Positions 1 through 9,082 of a stretch of DNA of 64,000 bases are shown one piece after another; position 1 is the first letter of the stretch; each line of letters begins with the position of its first letter. The notes below the pieces were generated by a model that saw only the letters and a program-made list of their open reading frames with translations, ran no database searches and was not told where the DNA came from. A program made the translations under genes and the position numbers. Source of the DNA: Lentzea sp. NBRC 105346 (GTDB lineage: Bacteria; Actinomycetota; Actinomycetes; Mycobacteriales; Pseudonocardiaceae); assembly GCF_030269605.1 (NCBI RefSeq), contig NZ_BSTQ01000008.1, positions 297,187 to 361,186 of the forward strand, given 5' to 3'.

Positions 1-260
1 ACGAGGCCGTCCGGATCGCCAACGACACCGAGTACGGCCTGGGCGCCGGGCTCTACACCAACGACGTGCGGCGCGCGTTCCGGCTCGCCCGCCGGCTGCG
101 GGCGGGAACCGTTGGCATCAACGGATACCAGCTCGAGCCGCACCTGCCGTTCGGCGGGTTCAAGCAGTCCGGGCTCGGTCGCGAGGGCGGGCAGTCGGCG
201 TACGAGGCGTACACGGAGCTCAAGACCGTGATGATGCCGCTGACAGACGAGCTGATGTGA
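1..260 (+). CDS. aldehyde dehydrogenase, C-terminal fragment (cut by window edge)
   Basis: The reading frame is open from the first bases and ends at TGA 258-260, so only the last 86 or so residues are present. The fragment carries the end of the ALDH fold: the EYGLGAG segment, then PFGGFKQSGLGREGG, the usual C-terminal signature of NAD(P)-dependent aldehyde dehydrogenases, and a closing YTELKTV stretch. Cofactor-binding and catalytic Cys/Glu regions lie outside the window, so the substrate cannot be judged. It overlaps the next gene by a base or two, which suggests one operon with the SDR dehydrogenase and a joint role in oxidising an alcohol or aldehyde. Confidence 0.9.
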   Translation, partial: EAVRIANDTEYGLGAGLYTNDVRRAFRLARRLRAGTVGINGYQLEPHLPFGGFKQSGLGREGGQSAYEAYTELKTVMMPLTDELM

Positions 261-1009
261 TGCGGCTTTCCGGGAAGGTCGCCCTGATCACCGGTGGGGC
301 GCGCGGCCAGGGTGCGGCCGCAGCCCGCCGGTTCGTGGCCGAAGGGGCGTCCGTGATGATCACCGACGTCCTCGACACACCGGGCAAGGAGCTCGCCTCG
401 TCACTGGGTGCCCTGTACTGCCACCTGGACGTGTCGTCCGAGGACGACTGGGCGCAGGCCGTTTCGTCCACTGTGGATGCTTACGGCGAGATCTCGGTGC
501 TGGTCAACAACGCCGGCGTGCTGCACTTCTCGGCGTTGGAGAAGACGACCCTGGCCGACTACCAGCGGGTGATCGGGATCAACCAGGTGGGCACGTTCCT
601 CGGCATGCGTGCGGTCATCCCGTCGATGAAACGCGCCGGCGGTGGTTCGATCGTGAACGTGTCGTCGGTCGAGGGGCTCGCGGGCATGCCGCACCTCGTC
701 GCCTACACCGCCAGCAAGTTCGCCATCCGCGGCATGACCAAGGTCGCCGCGATGGAGCTCGGAGAGCACGGGATCCGGGTCAACTCCGTGCACCCCGGCG
801 CGATCGACACCCAGATGGTCCCGGAGACCCTCGGTGTGCCGATCGACCTGTCACCGGTCGGCCGGCGGGTGGCGATGCGGCGCGTCGGTCAGCCGGAGGA
901 GGTCGCGAACCTGGTGCTGTTCCTGGCGAGCGACGAGAGCTCTTACTGCACCGGTGGCGAGTTCGCGGTCGACGGCGGTGCGACGGCGACCCATGGTTTG
1001 TCGGGTTGA
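260..1009 (+). CDS. SDR family oxidoreductase, 3-alpha/20-beta-hydroxysteroid dehydrogenase-like
   Basis: A classical short-chain dehydrogenase of about 249 residues, the usual family length. The NAD(P)-binding motif TGGARGQG lies near residue 12, NNAG near 84, the catalytic Ser in VNVSSVEG near 136, and the Tyr/Lys pair in YTASK near 150-154. The C-terminal SSYCTGGEFAVDGG is also typical. The whole sequence resembles actinobacterial 20-beta-hydroxysteroid dehydrogenases, but such enzymes act on many alcohols, so the substrate is open. I chose ATG 260, which shares one base with the stop of the upstream aldehyde dehydrogenase; GTG 257 is an alternative. Coupling to that gene suggests stepwise oxidation of one substrate. 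Confidence 0.9.
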   Translation: MRLSGKVALITGGARGQGAAAARRFVAEGASVMITDVLDTPGKELASSLGALYCHLDVSSEDDWAQAVSSTVDAYGEISVLVNNAGVLHFSALEKTTLADYQRVIGINQVGTFLGMRAVIPSMKRAGGGSIVNVSSVEGLAGMPHLVAYTASKFAIRGMTKVAAMELGEHGIRVNSVHPGAIDTQMVPETLGVPIDLSPVGRRVAMRRVGQPEEVANLVLFLASDESSYCTGGEFAVDGGATATHGLSG

Positions 1010-1109
1010 TAACTTCAGTGTGGACCGAAAGATAAGACTTGGTTAGGCCGGGTCTAAAACCGAGCCAAGGACGACCACGGCACGACCGGGCGTTCCTACC
1101 GTTCCGCAC

Positions 1110-3122
1110 GTGACGGAAGACTTCTCCCGCGCTGCGCGGCTCGTCGTGGTGTGCGACTACGACCTCGTCGAAGGCCCGGAGGCGGTACGCGCGCTGAGGT
1201 CGCTGGCCGAGCTGCCCGCGACGACCGTGGTGGTGCACTCGCAACGTCCGGTCGGCGATCTCGCCGTCGAGACGCGGCTGCCCGCCGAGATCCGCCTGGT
1301 CGGCGGTGTGTCCACAGTGGACGAGCCGGGCGTGCGGATCGGCGACATGAAGCAGCTCGCGACGCTGCTGGAGGAACGCCGCAGGTGGCAGTTCGGCGCC
1401 GCGGCGGTGCCGATCGAACGGCACAGCCTGCTGTCCAACCAGCGGGCGCTCGCGTTGCTCACGCCGGACGCGCGCGTGACGTGGCTCTGCCACCCGCAGC
1501 CGGACTCGCCGGCGCTCTTCGCCGAGCTGCTCGGCGGACCGGACGCCGGGCACTTCTCGGTCCGCCCCCAGCACGGCCGGTTGCCGCTCGGGCAGCGCTA
1601 CCTGCCGGGCACGACGACGGTCGAGACGCGCTGGGCGGGCCTGCTGGTCACCGACTACCTCACCCACGACACCGGCCAGCACCGCACCGACCTCGTGCGG
1701 GTCGTGACGGGCCGGGTGCCCGCGGTCGTCGAGTTCGCGCCGCGGCCGGAGTTCGGGCAGGTCCACGTCCGGCTCTCGCTTGTGGCGGACGGCCTGCGGG
1801 TCGTCGGCACCGCCGAGCCGATCGTGCTGCGCGCACCCGGCGTCGAGTGGGAGATCGACGGCGACACCGCGCGGGCCGTCGTGCACCCGCCCGCGGTGCT
1901 GGAACTGCGCTGCGGCACCGACGATCTCGCTGCCGTTCCCGAGGAACCCCGCCGCCGGCAGGCCCAGGAGCACTGGAGCGCGTGGCTCGACGGGCTGACG
2001 TTGCCGGGTGTGCGGCGGGACCTGGTGGCGCGGTCGGCGTTGACGCTGCGCGCGTTGTGCCACGCGCAAACCGGGGCGATCCTGGCCGCGGCGACGACGT
2101 CGCTGCCCGAGCAGATCGGCGGCGTGCGCAACTGGGACTACCGGTACTGCTGGGTGCGCGACGGCGCGCTGACCGCCCAGGCGCTGGTGTCGCTGGGTTC
2201 GACGGCCGAAGCGGAGGCGTTCCTCGACTGGTTGCACGGCGTGCTCGAGACCGTGCCCGGCCCGGAGCGGTTGCACCCGCTGTACTCGGTGCGCGGCGGG
2301 CCGATCCAGGCGGAGGCCGTCATCGGCACGCTGTCCGGGTACGCGGGGTCGCGGCCGGTGCGGGTCGGGAACCTGGCCGACCAGCAGGTGCAGCTCGACG
2401 TGTTCGGGCCGGTGGTCTCCCTGGTGTACGACCTCGCCGTCGCGCGCGGCTTGCTGGCTTCCCGCGACTGGGACGTCGTGTGCGCCATGGTCGAGGCGGT
2501 CAGGCGCCGCTGGCACGAACCGGACCACGGCATCTGGGAGGAACGGCACGTGCCGCGCCACCGCGTGTACTCGCGCGTGATGTGCTGGCAGACGGTCGAC
2601 CGGGCCATCGCGATCGCCTCGCGGTTCGGGCGTCCGGTTGCCCCCGATTGGTGCTCGTTGCGGGACGCCATCGCCGCTGACGTGCTCGAACACGGCTGGA
2701 ACGCCTCGGTCGGCGCGTTCACCACGGCGTACGACGGGACGGATCTCGACGCCGCGTCGCTGCACATCGGGCTGTCGGGGTTGCTCGATCCGGCCGACGA
2801 GCGGTTCGCCTCGACGGTCAGCGCGATCGAGGCGGAGCTGCGCAGCGGGCCGACCGTGTACCGGTACCGGCGTGACGACGGGCTGCCCGGCGACGAGGGC
2901 GGGTTCCACCTGTGCACGGCGTGGCTGGTCGAAGCCTATTTGCGGACCGGGCGGCGGACCGAGGCCGAGGAGCTGTTCAAGTGGTTCGTCGACTGCGCCG
3001 GGCCGACCGGGCTGCTGGCGGAGGAGTACGACCCGATCACCGAACGCTCCCTCGGCAACCATCCGCAGGCGTACAGCCACCTGGGCCTGATCCGCTGCGC
3101 GCAGCTGCTCGATCAGGGGTGA
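1110..3122 (+). CDS. GH15 family glycoside hydrolase (glucoamylase/trehalase-like) with N-terminal HAD-like remnant
   Basis: The 670-residue product has the GH15 (alpha/alpha)6 catalytic region from about residue 110 on. Recognisable motifs are GGVRNWDYRYCWVRDGALT near 340, GIWEERHVPRHRVYS near 475 with one acidic catalytic residue, and LLAEEYDPITERSLGNHPQAYSH near the end with the second. Family members release glucose from alpha-glucans or cleave trehalose, usually in the cytoplasm in actinomycetes; no signal peptide is present here. The first 90 residues (VVVCDYDLVEG and following) look like a shortened trehalose-phosphatase/HAD segment. The start is GTG 1110. The gene stands alone and faces a two-component system. 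The sugar ABC operon downstream could supply substrate, but that link is inference. Confidence 0.88.
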   Translation: MTEDFSRAARLVVVCDYDLVEGPEAVRALRSLAELPATTVVVHSQRPVGDLAVETRLPAEIRLVGGVSTVDEPGVRIGDMKQLATLLEERRRWQFGAAAVPIERHSLLSNQRALALLTPDARVTWLCHPQPDSPALFAELLGGPDAGHFSVRPQHGRLPLGQRYLPGTTTVETRWAGLLVTDYLTHDTGQHRTDLVRVVTGRVPAVVEFAPRPEFGQVHVRLSLVADGLRVVGTAEPIVLRAPGVEWEIDGDTARAVVHPPAVLELRCGTDDLAAVPEEPRRRQAQEHWSAWLDGLTLPGVRRDLVARSALTLRALCHAQTGAILAAATTSLPEQIGGVRNWDYRYCWVRDGALTAQALVSLGSTAEAEAFLDWLHGVLETVPGPERLHPLYSVRGGPIQAEAVIGTLSGYAGSRPVRVGNLADQQVQLDVFGPVVSLVYDLAVARGLLASRDWDVVCAMVEAVRRRWHEPDHGIWEERHVPRHRVYSRVMCWQTVDRAIAIASRFGRPVAPDWCSLRDAIAADVLEHGWNASVGAFTTAYDGTDLDAASLHIGLSGLLDPADERFASTVSAIEAELRSGPTVYRYRRDDGLPGDEGGFHLCTAWLVEAYLRTGRRTEAEELFKWFVDCAGPTGLLAEEYDPITERSLGNHPQAYSHLGLIRCAQLLDQG

Positions 3123-3133
3123 AGTGCCGTCAT

Positions 3134-3170
3134 GGCCACCTTTGCTGCGTCCCCCGCAGCAAAGGTGGCC
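3134..3170. terminator. perfect 16-bp palindrome, bidirectional terminator
   Basis: Arms 3134-3149 and 3155-3170 are exact reverse complements (GGCCACCTTTGCTGCG on the left) around a 5-base loop. It lies 11 bases after the GH15 stop codon and between two convergent genes. The right arm is followed by TTAA, but there is no long T tract, as is usual in actinomycetes. It belongs to a family of similar palindromes in this window. Confidence 0.75.
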
Positions 3171-3185
3171 TTAACGACACCAAGC

Positions 3186-3238
3186 GTCCTGAAGGGCACC
3201 CTCAGGGCGTCTGGTGCCGTGAGGGTGCCCTTCAGGAC
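3186..3238. terminator. perfect 19-bp palindrome, second terminator of the pair
   Basis: Arms 3186-3204 and 3220-3238 are exact reverse complements (left arm begins GTCCTGAAGGGCACC) with a 15-base loop. It lies six bases before the stop codon of the minus-strand sensor kinase gene and, with the hairpin at 3134-3170, fills the whole space between the convergent genes. Read as protein, the arms give short spurious peptides of the MATFAAS type. Confidence 0.7.
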
Positions 3239-3243
3239 ACACC

Positions 3244-4473
3244 TCAGGGGTGATGCCGCCACAGCCGCCAAGCTCGCGGGCTCGCGGGGGCGTGGTGGCT
3301 GTTCGCCTCGCCGAGCCGCAGCCGGATCCGCGCACCCCCGAGCTGGCCGCGCTCGAGGTGGATCGTGCCGCCCGTCGCCTCGGCGGCCGAGCGGGCGATG
3401 TCCAGGCCGAGTCCCGTCGAGCCGCCCCCGCTGGTCCCACGTGAGAGCGCGGCCTCGGGATCGGCGATCCCGGGACCGGCGTCCTCGACCGCCAGCGTGA
3501 CCCAGCCGGCGTGCCGCACGACCGAGACACCCAGCGCCGCGTGCGCGGGCGTGTAGTGGAAGACGTTGTCCAGCAACGCGTCCACGACGGCGCCGAGCGC
3601 GTCGGGCGACAGCGGCACCGGCGCGGGCGACAGCGGCAGGTCGACCTCGCACGCGCGGCCCTGGTCCAGCGCGTGCGCGGACCAGAACAGCATCCGCGCC
3701 TCGACCACGGCGGCGGCGTCGCACGAGGAGGCGGACGGTGAGGTGGCGACCGGTTGCAGCTGCTGGATGATCCGGTCCACGTCGTGCCCGAGGGAGCTGA
3801 CCGCGGTGCGGATGCGGTCGGCGACCGGGCCCGCGCCGGCCGCGTCGGCGTCCAGGCGTAGCGCGGTCAGCGGCGTGCGCAGGCGGTGCGAGACGTCGGC
3901 GATCATCTCGCGTTCCTTGGCCAGCAACTGTTCCGTGCGGTCGGCGGTGGCGTTGATGGCGCTCGCCAGCGCGACCAGCTCGTCCGGGCCCGTCAACCGG
4001 ATGCGGACGTCGTGCCGTCCGGCGGTGTCCGCGAGCACCCGCAACGCGCGCAGCACGGGCGTGAACAGCCTGCGCCCCAACAGGAACGCGGCGGCCGAGC
4101 AGCCAAGGATCACACCGAAGAGCAAGCCCAGCCAGGCAACCGGCACCGCGACCGGAGCGGGTTCGACCAGCACCTCGGAGCCGTCGACCGACGCCAAGAC
4201 GGGACCATGCCCGGTGCCGACCGTCGTGCCGTCGGCGAACCGGACCGCGAGCCTGCCGGAGGCACCTGCGGTGGTGCCGGCGATCGTGGCGCGCACGGCG
4301 TCGACATCGCTCGTCACCCGCAACACGGCGGCGACGACGGCAGCGTCACGCTGGTCCGACGAAACCGCACGGTCCCGGGCTGAGGAGACGACAAGGAACA
4401 CGACGGTCGCCAGGAACACCGTGGCCACCAGTCCCAGAGCGACCAGCAGCGCGCGGGTGACGACCGCTCTCAT
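3244..4473 (-). CDS. two-component sensor histidine kinase
   Basis: A 409-residue membrane kinase. Transmembrane segment 1 spans about residues 8-30 and segment 2 about 112-133, framing a short extracytoplasmic sensor region. A HAMP-like linker follows, then a HisKA domain with the phospho-accepting His at about 196 (DVSHRLRTPLTALRL). The HATPase domain shows the N box (LLDNVFHYTP), G1 (DAGPGI) and G2 (GGGSTGLGLDIARS). The start is the ATG at 4473, which overlaps the upstream regulator stop in ATGA; a longer frame upstream is not supported. It is the second gene of the regulator-kinase operon. The signal is unknown. Location suggests control of cell-envelope or carbohydrate genes, but nothing here proves it. 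Confidence 0.9.
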   Translation of the reverse strand: MRAVVTRALLVALGLVATVFLATVVFLVVSSARDRAVSSDQRDAAVVAAVLRVTSDVDAVRATIAGTTAGASGRLAVRFADGTTVGTGHGPVLASVDGSEVLVEPAPVAVPVAWLGLLFGVILGCSAAAFLLGRRLFTPVLRALRVLADTAGRHDVRIRLTGPDELVALASAINATADRTEQLLAKEREMIADVSHRLRTPLTALRLDADAAGAGPVADRIRTAVSSLGHDVDRIIQQLQPVATSPSASSCDAAAVVEARMLFWSAHALDQGRACEVDLPLSPAPVPLSPDALGAVVDALLDNVFHYTPAHAALGVSVVRHAGWVTLAVEDAGPGIADPEAALSRGTSGGGSTGLGLDIARSAAEATGGTIHLERGQLGGARIRLRLGEANSHHAPASPRAWRLWRHHP

Positions 4474-5159
4474 TCCGGCGCCGCCAGCTTGAAGCCCACG
4501 CCGCGGATGGTGTGCAGGTACTTGGGCCGCGCGGCGGTCTCGCCGAGCTTGCGGCGCAGCCACGACGCGTGCACGTCGATCGTCTTGTCGTCACCGACGT
4601 ACGGGTGCCCCCACACGGCCTGGATCAGCTCACGCCTGCTGATGACCCGCCCCGGCCGTTGCGCGAGGTAGGCGAGCAGGTCGAACTCGCGCCTGCTCAA
4701 CGCGATCGGCTCGCCACCCAGCGTGGCGCCGCGCTGCGCCAGGTCGATCCGCAGATCACCCAGAACCACGACGTCACGACTGTCGGAAGACGACGAACCG
4801 CCGGTGCGGCGCAGCAGGGCGTTGATGCGGGCGGCGAGGTGCTCGCTGGAGAACGGCTTGACGATGTAGTCGTCCGCGCCCGCGTTCAACGAGCTCACGA
4901 CCGAGCTCTCGGCGCCGCGCGCGGTGGCGATGATGACCGGCACGTTGCTCACGCCGCGCAGCATCCGCAACGCCGCAACGCCGTCGAGGTCGGGCAGGCC
5001 TAGGTCGAGGATGACGAGGTCCAGCTCGTGCGTGCCGGCCTCTCGCAACGCGGCCACGGCGGTGCCGACGGCCTGCACGACGTGCCCGAGGTCGGTCAGC
5101 GCGTGCACGAGCGCCGCCTGGACCACCGGGTCGTCCTCGACCACCAGCACCTTCGACAT
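4470..5159 (-). CDS. OmpR/PhoB-type response regulator
   Basis: A 229-residue DNA-binding regulator. The receiver domain has the acidic pair ED at 8-9, the phospho-acceptor Asp near 52 (VILDLGLPDLDG), and the KPFS lysine near 100. A winged-helix domain with LSRREFDLLAYLA and a closing HTIRGVGFKL follows. The start is ATG 5159, where the receiver begins MSKVLVVEDD; the longer open frame upstream has no family similarity. It is co-transcribed with the kinase downstream (4-base overlap) and is divergent from the sugar ABC operon, sharing a 133-base intergenic region that contains an 11-base-spaced CTTA direct repeat. Confidence 0.92.
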   Translation of the reverse strand: MSKVLVVEDDPVVQAALVHALTDLGHVVQAVGTAVAALREAGTHELDLVILDLGLPDLDGVAALRMLRGVSNVPVIIATARGAESSVVSSLNAGADDYIVKPFSSEHLAARINALLRRTGGSSSSDSRDVVVLGDLRIDLAQRGATLGGEPIALSRREFDLLAYLAQRPGRVISRRELIQAVWGHPYVGDDKTIDVHASWLRRKLGETAARPKYLHTIRGVGFKLAAPE

Positions 5160-5229
5160 GCACGCAGCGTAAGCACCCGGCGGGCGGAAACGAAGGGGTG
5201 TTGCGAGCTTATGGAGATCGTGCTTCGTC

Positions 5230-5244
5230 CTTAAACCTCTCTTA
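5230..5244. promoter_or_regulatory. possible response-regulator binding site (CTTA direct repeat, 11-bp period)
   Basis: CTTAAAC starts at 5230 and CTTAGG at 5241, exactly 11 bases apart. This spacing is typical of OmpR/PhoB-family tandem half-sites. The repeat lies in the only intergenic region shared by the regulator gene (minus) and the sugar ABC operon (plus). A TACGGT hexamer at 5258-5263 could be a -10 for the ABC operon. Both are inferred from sequence only. Confidence 0.3.
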
Positions 5245-5292
5245 GGACGGGCGGGCCTACGGTCTGCGGCACACCGAACCAGGGAGCTAGGC

Positions 5293-6486
<1,194 letters not shown>

Positions 6487-6496
6487 AAGGAGCGTC

Positions 6497-7774
6497 ATGA
6501 GGCAGTGGATCGTGTTGACCGTGCTGGCGGCCACGGCGTGCTCGGGAGGTGCCGCGGTGACCGGCGGGGGAGCCGATCTGAAGGGCCAGTCCGTCGAGGT
6601 GGTGGGCACCTGGTCCGGCGACGAGCAGAAGAGCTTCGAGAAGGTGCTGGCCGCGTTCAAGGAGAAGACCGGCGCGGACGTCAAGTACACCCCGGCCGGT
6701 GACGAGCTGCCGACCGTGCTGCAGACCAGAGTCCAGGGCGGCACGCCGCCGAGCGTCGCGCTGGTCGCGCAACCCGGCCTCGTCGCGCAGTTCGTCAAGG
6801 CGGGGTCGCTCAAGCCGCTCAGCGCCGAGGTCGAACAGGCCGTGGGCAGCCACAACGCGGGCGTGTGGAAGCAGCTCGGCAGCGTCGACGGCAAGCTTTA
6901 CGGCGTCTACTTCAAGGCCGCCAACAAGTCCGCGGTCTGGTACAGCGAGAAGGCGTTCGCCCAGGTCGGCGCCACGCCGCCGAAGACGTGGGACGAGCTC
7001 GTCACCACCGGCAAGGCGCTCGCGGACACCGGGCAGGCGGCGGTGTCGGTCGGCGGCGCGGACGGCTGGACGCTCACCGACTGGTTCGAGAACGTCTACC
7101 TGCGCACCGCGGGCCCGGACATGTACGACAAGCTCGCCAAGCACGAGATCCCGTGGACCGACCCGTCGGTGCGCAAAGCGCTCGACGAGCTGGCGAAGCT
7201 GTGGGGCGACCGCAAGCTGATCGCGGGCGACCCGCTGCAGACCGAGTTCCCCAAGTCGGTGATCGACGTGTTCGGCGAACCGGCGAAGGCCGCGATGGTG
7301 TTCGAGGCGGACTTCGTCGCGAGCGTGATCTCCACCAACACCAAGGCGAAGGTCGGCGAGGACGCCAAGTTCTTCCCGTTCCCCTCGGTCGCGGGCAGCA
7401 AGGACGCGGTGGTCGCCGGTGGTGACATGGCCGTGCAGTTCAAGGACGACAAGGCCAGCACCGAGCTGATGAAGTTCCTCGCCTCGCCCGAGGCGGGCAA
7501 GGTGTGGGCGCCGCTGGGCGGTTTCCTGTCGCCCAACAAGGACATCCCGGCCGACGCCTACCCGGACGACGTGACTCGCGACCTCGCGAAGCGGCTCGTC
7601 GACGCCGGCGACAACGTGCGGTTCGACATGTCCGACCTCGCGCCGGCCGCGTTCGGCGGCACGAAGGGCGCGGGGGAGTGGAAGGACCTGCAGGACTTCC
7701 TGGCCGACCCCAAGAACGCGGACGCGATCATCCAGCGCCTGGAAGCCAACGCCGCCAAGGCTTACGGGAAGTGA
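6497..7774 (+). CDS. sugar ABC transporter substrate-binding lipoprotein
   Basis: A 425-residue extracytoplasmic solute-binding protein of family 1. The first residues, MRQWIVLTVLAATACSGG, form a short lipoprotein signal with Cys near position 15. The body (VEVVGTWSGDEQKSFEKVL at the start, PKTWDELVTTGKAL in the middle, ASPEAGKVWAPLGGFL near the end) is typical of binding proteins for alpha-glucosides and related oligosaccharides. The start is ATG 6497, with AAGGAG six bases upstream; a longer open frame overlapping the ATPase gene is not used. It delivers sugar to the permeases encoded just downstream. The nearby GH15 enzyme makes an alpha-glucan fragment a reasonable guess for substrate, but this is not shown. 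Confidence 0.9.
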   Translation: MRQWIVLTVLAATACSGGAAVTGGGADLKGQSVEVVGTWSGDEQKSFEKVLAAFKEKTGADVKYTPAGDELPTVLQTRVQGGTPPSVALVAQPGLVAQFVKAGSLKPLSAEVEQAVGSHNAGVWKQLGSVDGKLYGVYFKAANKSAVWYSEKAFAQVGATPPKTWDELVTTGKALADTGQAAVSVGGADGWTLTDWFENVYLRTAGPDMYDKLAKHEIPWTDPSVRKALDELAKLWGDRKLIAGDPLQTEFPKSVIDVFGEPAKAAMVFEADFVASVISTNTKAKVGEDAKFFPFPSVAGSKDAVVAGGDMAVQFKDDKASTELMKFLASPEAGKVWAPLGGFLSPNKDIPADAYPDDVTRDLAKRLVDAGDNVRFDMSDLAPAAFGGTKGAGEWKDLQDFLADPKNADAIIQRLEANAAKAYGK

Positions 7775-7780
7775 CCTGAC

Positions 7781-9082
7781 TTGATCTCGCGTCACACGAC
7801 GGACGCCGCGCCGGGGCGCTCGCCCCGGCAGGCGGTTCCGTTCCTCCTGCCCGCGTTGCTGGTCCTCGCGGCGCTCGTGCTCTACCCGCTGGTGTTCTCG
7901 GTGTTCCGCAGCTTTTTCGACTCCTCGGGCACCGAGTTCGTGGGGCTGAGCAACTACGTCGAGACGTTCACCGACCCACGAACGCTCACGGCGTTCCGCA
8001 ACAACGTGATCTGGGTGGTGGTCGCGCCCGCCGCGGTCACCGGCCTCGGGTTGGTCCTGGCGGTGCTGACCGAGCGGATCCGCTGGGCCACGGCGTTCCG
8101 GCTGGTGCTGTTCATGCCGATGGCGATCTCGCTGTTCGCGTCGGGCATCATCTTCCGGCTCGTCTACGAGGAAGACCCCAACCAGGGTGTGGTGAACGCG
8201 GCGCTGGTCGGCGTGCACGACGTGTTCGTGCCGCCGTCGGCCTACCCCGGCGCCCGGCCACGCGAGGGCGCGCCGTTCACCGCGACACCGGACGGGTTCG
8301 TCGGCAACGCTTCCGTGCAGCCCGGCAGCACGGTGCTCGTGCCGTTGGTCGGGTTCTCGCCGGGCGGGATTCCGAAGGAGGCCCGGTCGGTGTCCGAGCC
8401 GACCGCGGGCACGGGCGAGATCCGCGGCGTCGTGTGGCTGGACGTGTCGGTCGGCGGCAAGGCGGGGCAGCTGGATCCGTTGGAGCGCGGGCTGCCCGGC
8501 ATCACGGTCGAGGCGGTGCGCGACGGGAAGGTCGTTTCCCGGACGACCGCGGGCGATGACGGCCGGTTCACGTTCCCCGGCCTCGCTTCGGGCGACTACC
8601 AGCTGCGATTGCCGCCGTCGAACTTCGCCCTGCCGTTCCGCGGCCTGACCTGGCTGGGACCGTCGCTGGTCACACCAGTGATCATCTCGTCCTGGATCTG
8701 GATCATGACCGGCTTCGCGATCACGTTCATCGCGGCCGGGCTGTCGGCGATCCCGCGTGACGCACTGGAGGCGGCACGGGTGGACGGCGCGACCGAGTGG
8801 CAGGTGTTCCGGCGGGTGACGATCCCGTTGCTGTCGCCGGTGCTGCTGGTCGTGTTCGTGACGCTGGTGATCAACGTGCTCAAGATCTTCGAGCTGGTCT
8901 TCGTCATCGCACCGGGTTCGGTGCAGGAGGAGGCCAACGTGCTCGCGCTGCAGATGTGGCAGGTGTCCTTCGGCACCGGCGGCGACCAGGGCGTCGGCAG
9001 CGCGCTCGCGGTGATCCTCTTTCTGCTGGTCGCGCCCGCGATGTTGTTCAACATCCGCAGATTCCGACGGGAGCAGTCATGA
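7781..9082 (+). CDS. sugar ABC permease, MalF type, with inserted SdrD-B/carboxypeptidase-regulatory-like domain
   Basis: A 433-residue permease, more than 100 residues longer than usual. Membrane segments are seen near 20-42, 74-96, 106-128, 294-321, 350-372 and 405-424. The cytoplasmic EAA loop (EAARVDGATEWQVFRRVTIP) is at about 330-349. Between the third and fourth segments, after the usual DPNQGVVNAAL loop, lies an insert of about 145 residues. Its core, about 213-280, reads GEIRGVVWLDV, LPGITVEAVRDG, TTAGDDGRFTFPGL and GDYQLRLPPS, the pattern of a B-type or carboxypeptidase-regulatory-like beta-sandwich. That position faces outwards, like the P2 loop of E. coli MalF. The start is TTG 7781. 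It pairs with the next permease. Confidence 0.9.
   Translation: MISRHTTDAAPGRSPRQAVPFLLPALLVLAALVLYPLVFSVFRSFFDSSGTEFVGLSNYVETFTDPRTLTAFRNNVIWVVVAPAAVTGLGLVLAVLTERIRWATAFRLVLFMPMAISLFASGIIFRLVYEEDPNQGVVNAALVGVHDVFVPPSAYPGARPREGAPFTATPDGFVGNASVQPGSTVLVPLVGFSPGGIPKEARSVSEPTAGTGEIRGVVWLDVSVGGKAGQLDPLERGLPGITVEAVRDGKVVSRTTAGDDGRFTFPGLASGDYQLRLPPSNFALPFRGLTWLGPSLVTPVIISSWIWIMTGFAITFIAAGLSAIPRDALEAARVDGATEWQVFRRVTIPLLSPVLLVVFVTLVINVLKIFELVFVIAPGSVQEEANVLALQMWQVSFGTGGDQGVGSALAVILFLLVAPAMLFNIRRFRREQS

Noticed and set aside
780..3080. Long minus-strand open frame of 766 codons opposite the GH15 gene
   Set aside because: It is Arg/Pro/His-rich with no motif and lies opposite a clear GH15 enzyme; a typical mirror frame of high-GC DNA.
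3113..3253. Short peptides of the MATFAAS/VKATFTA kind across the 3134-3238 palindromes (and the similar one at 39170)
   Set aside because: They arise from translating terminator palindromes; no ribosome sites, and the same peptide appears on both strands.
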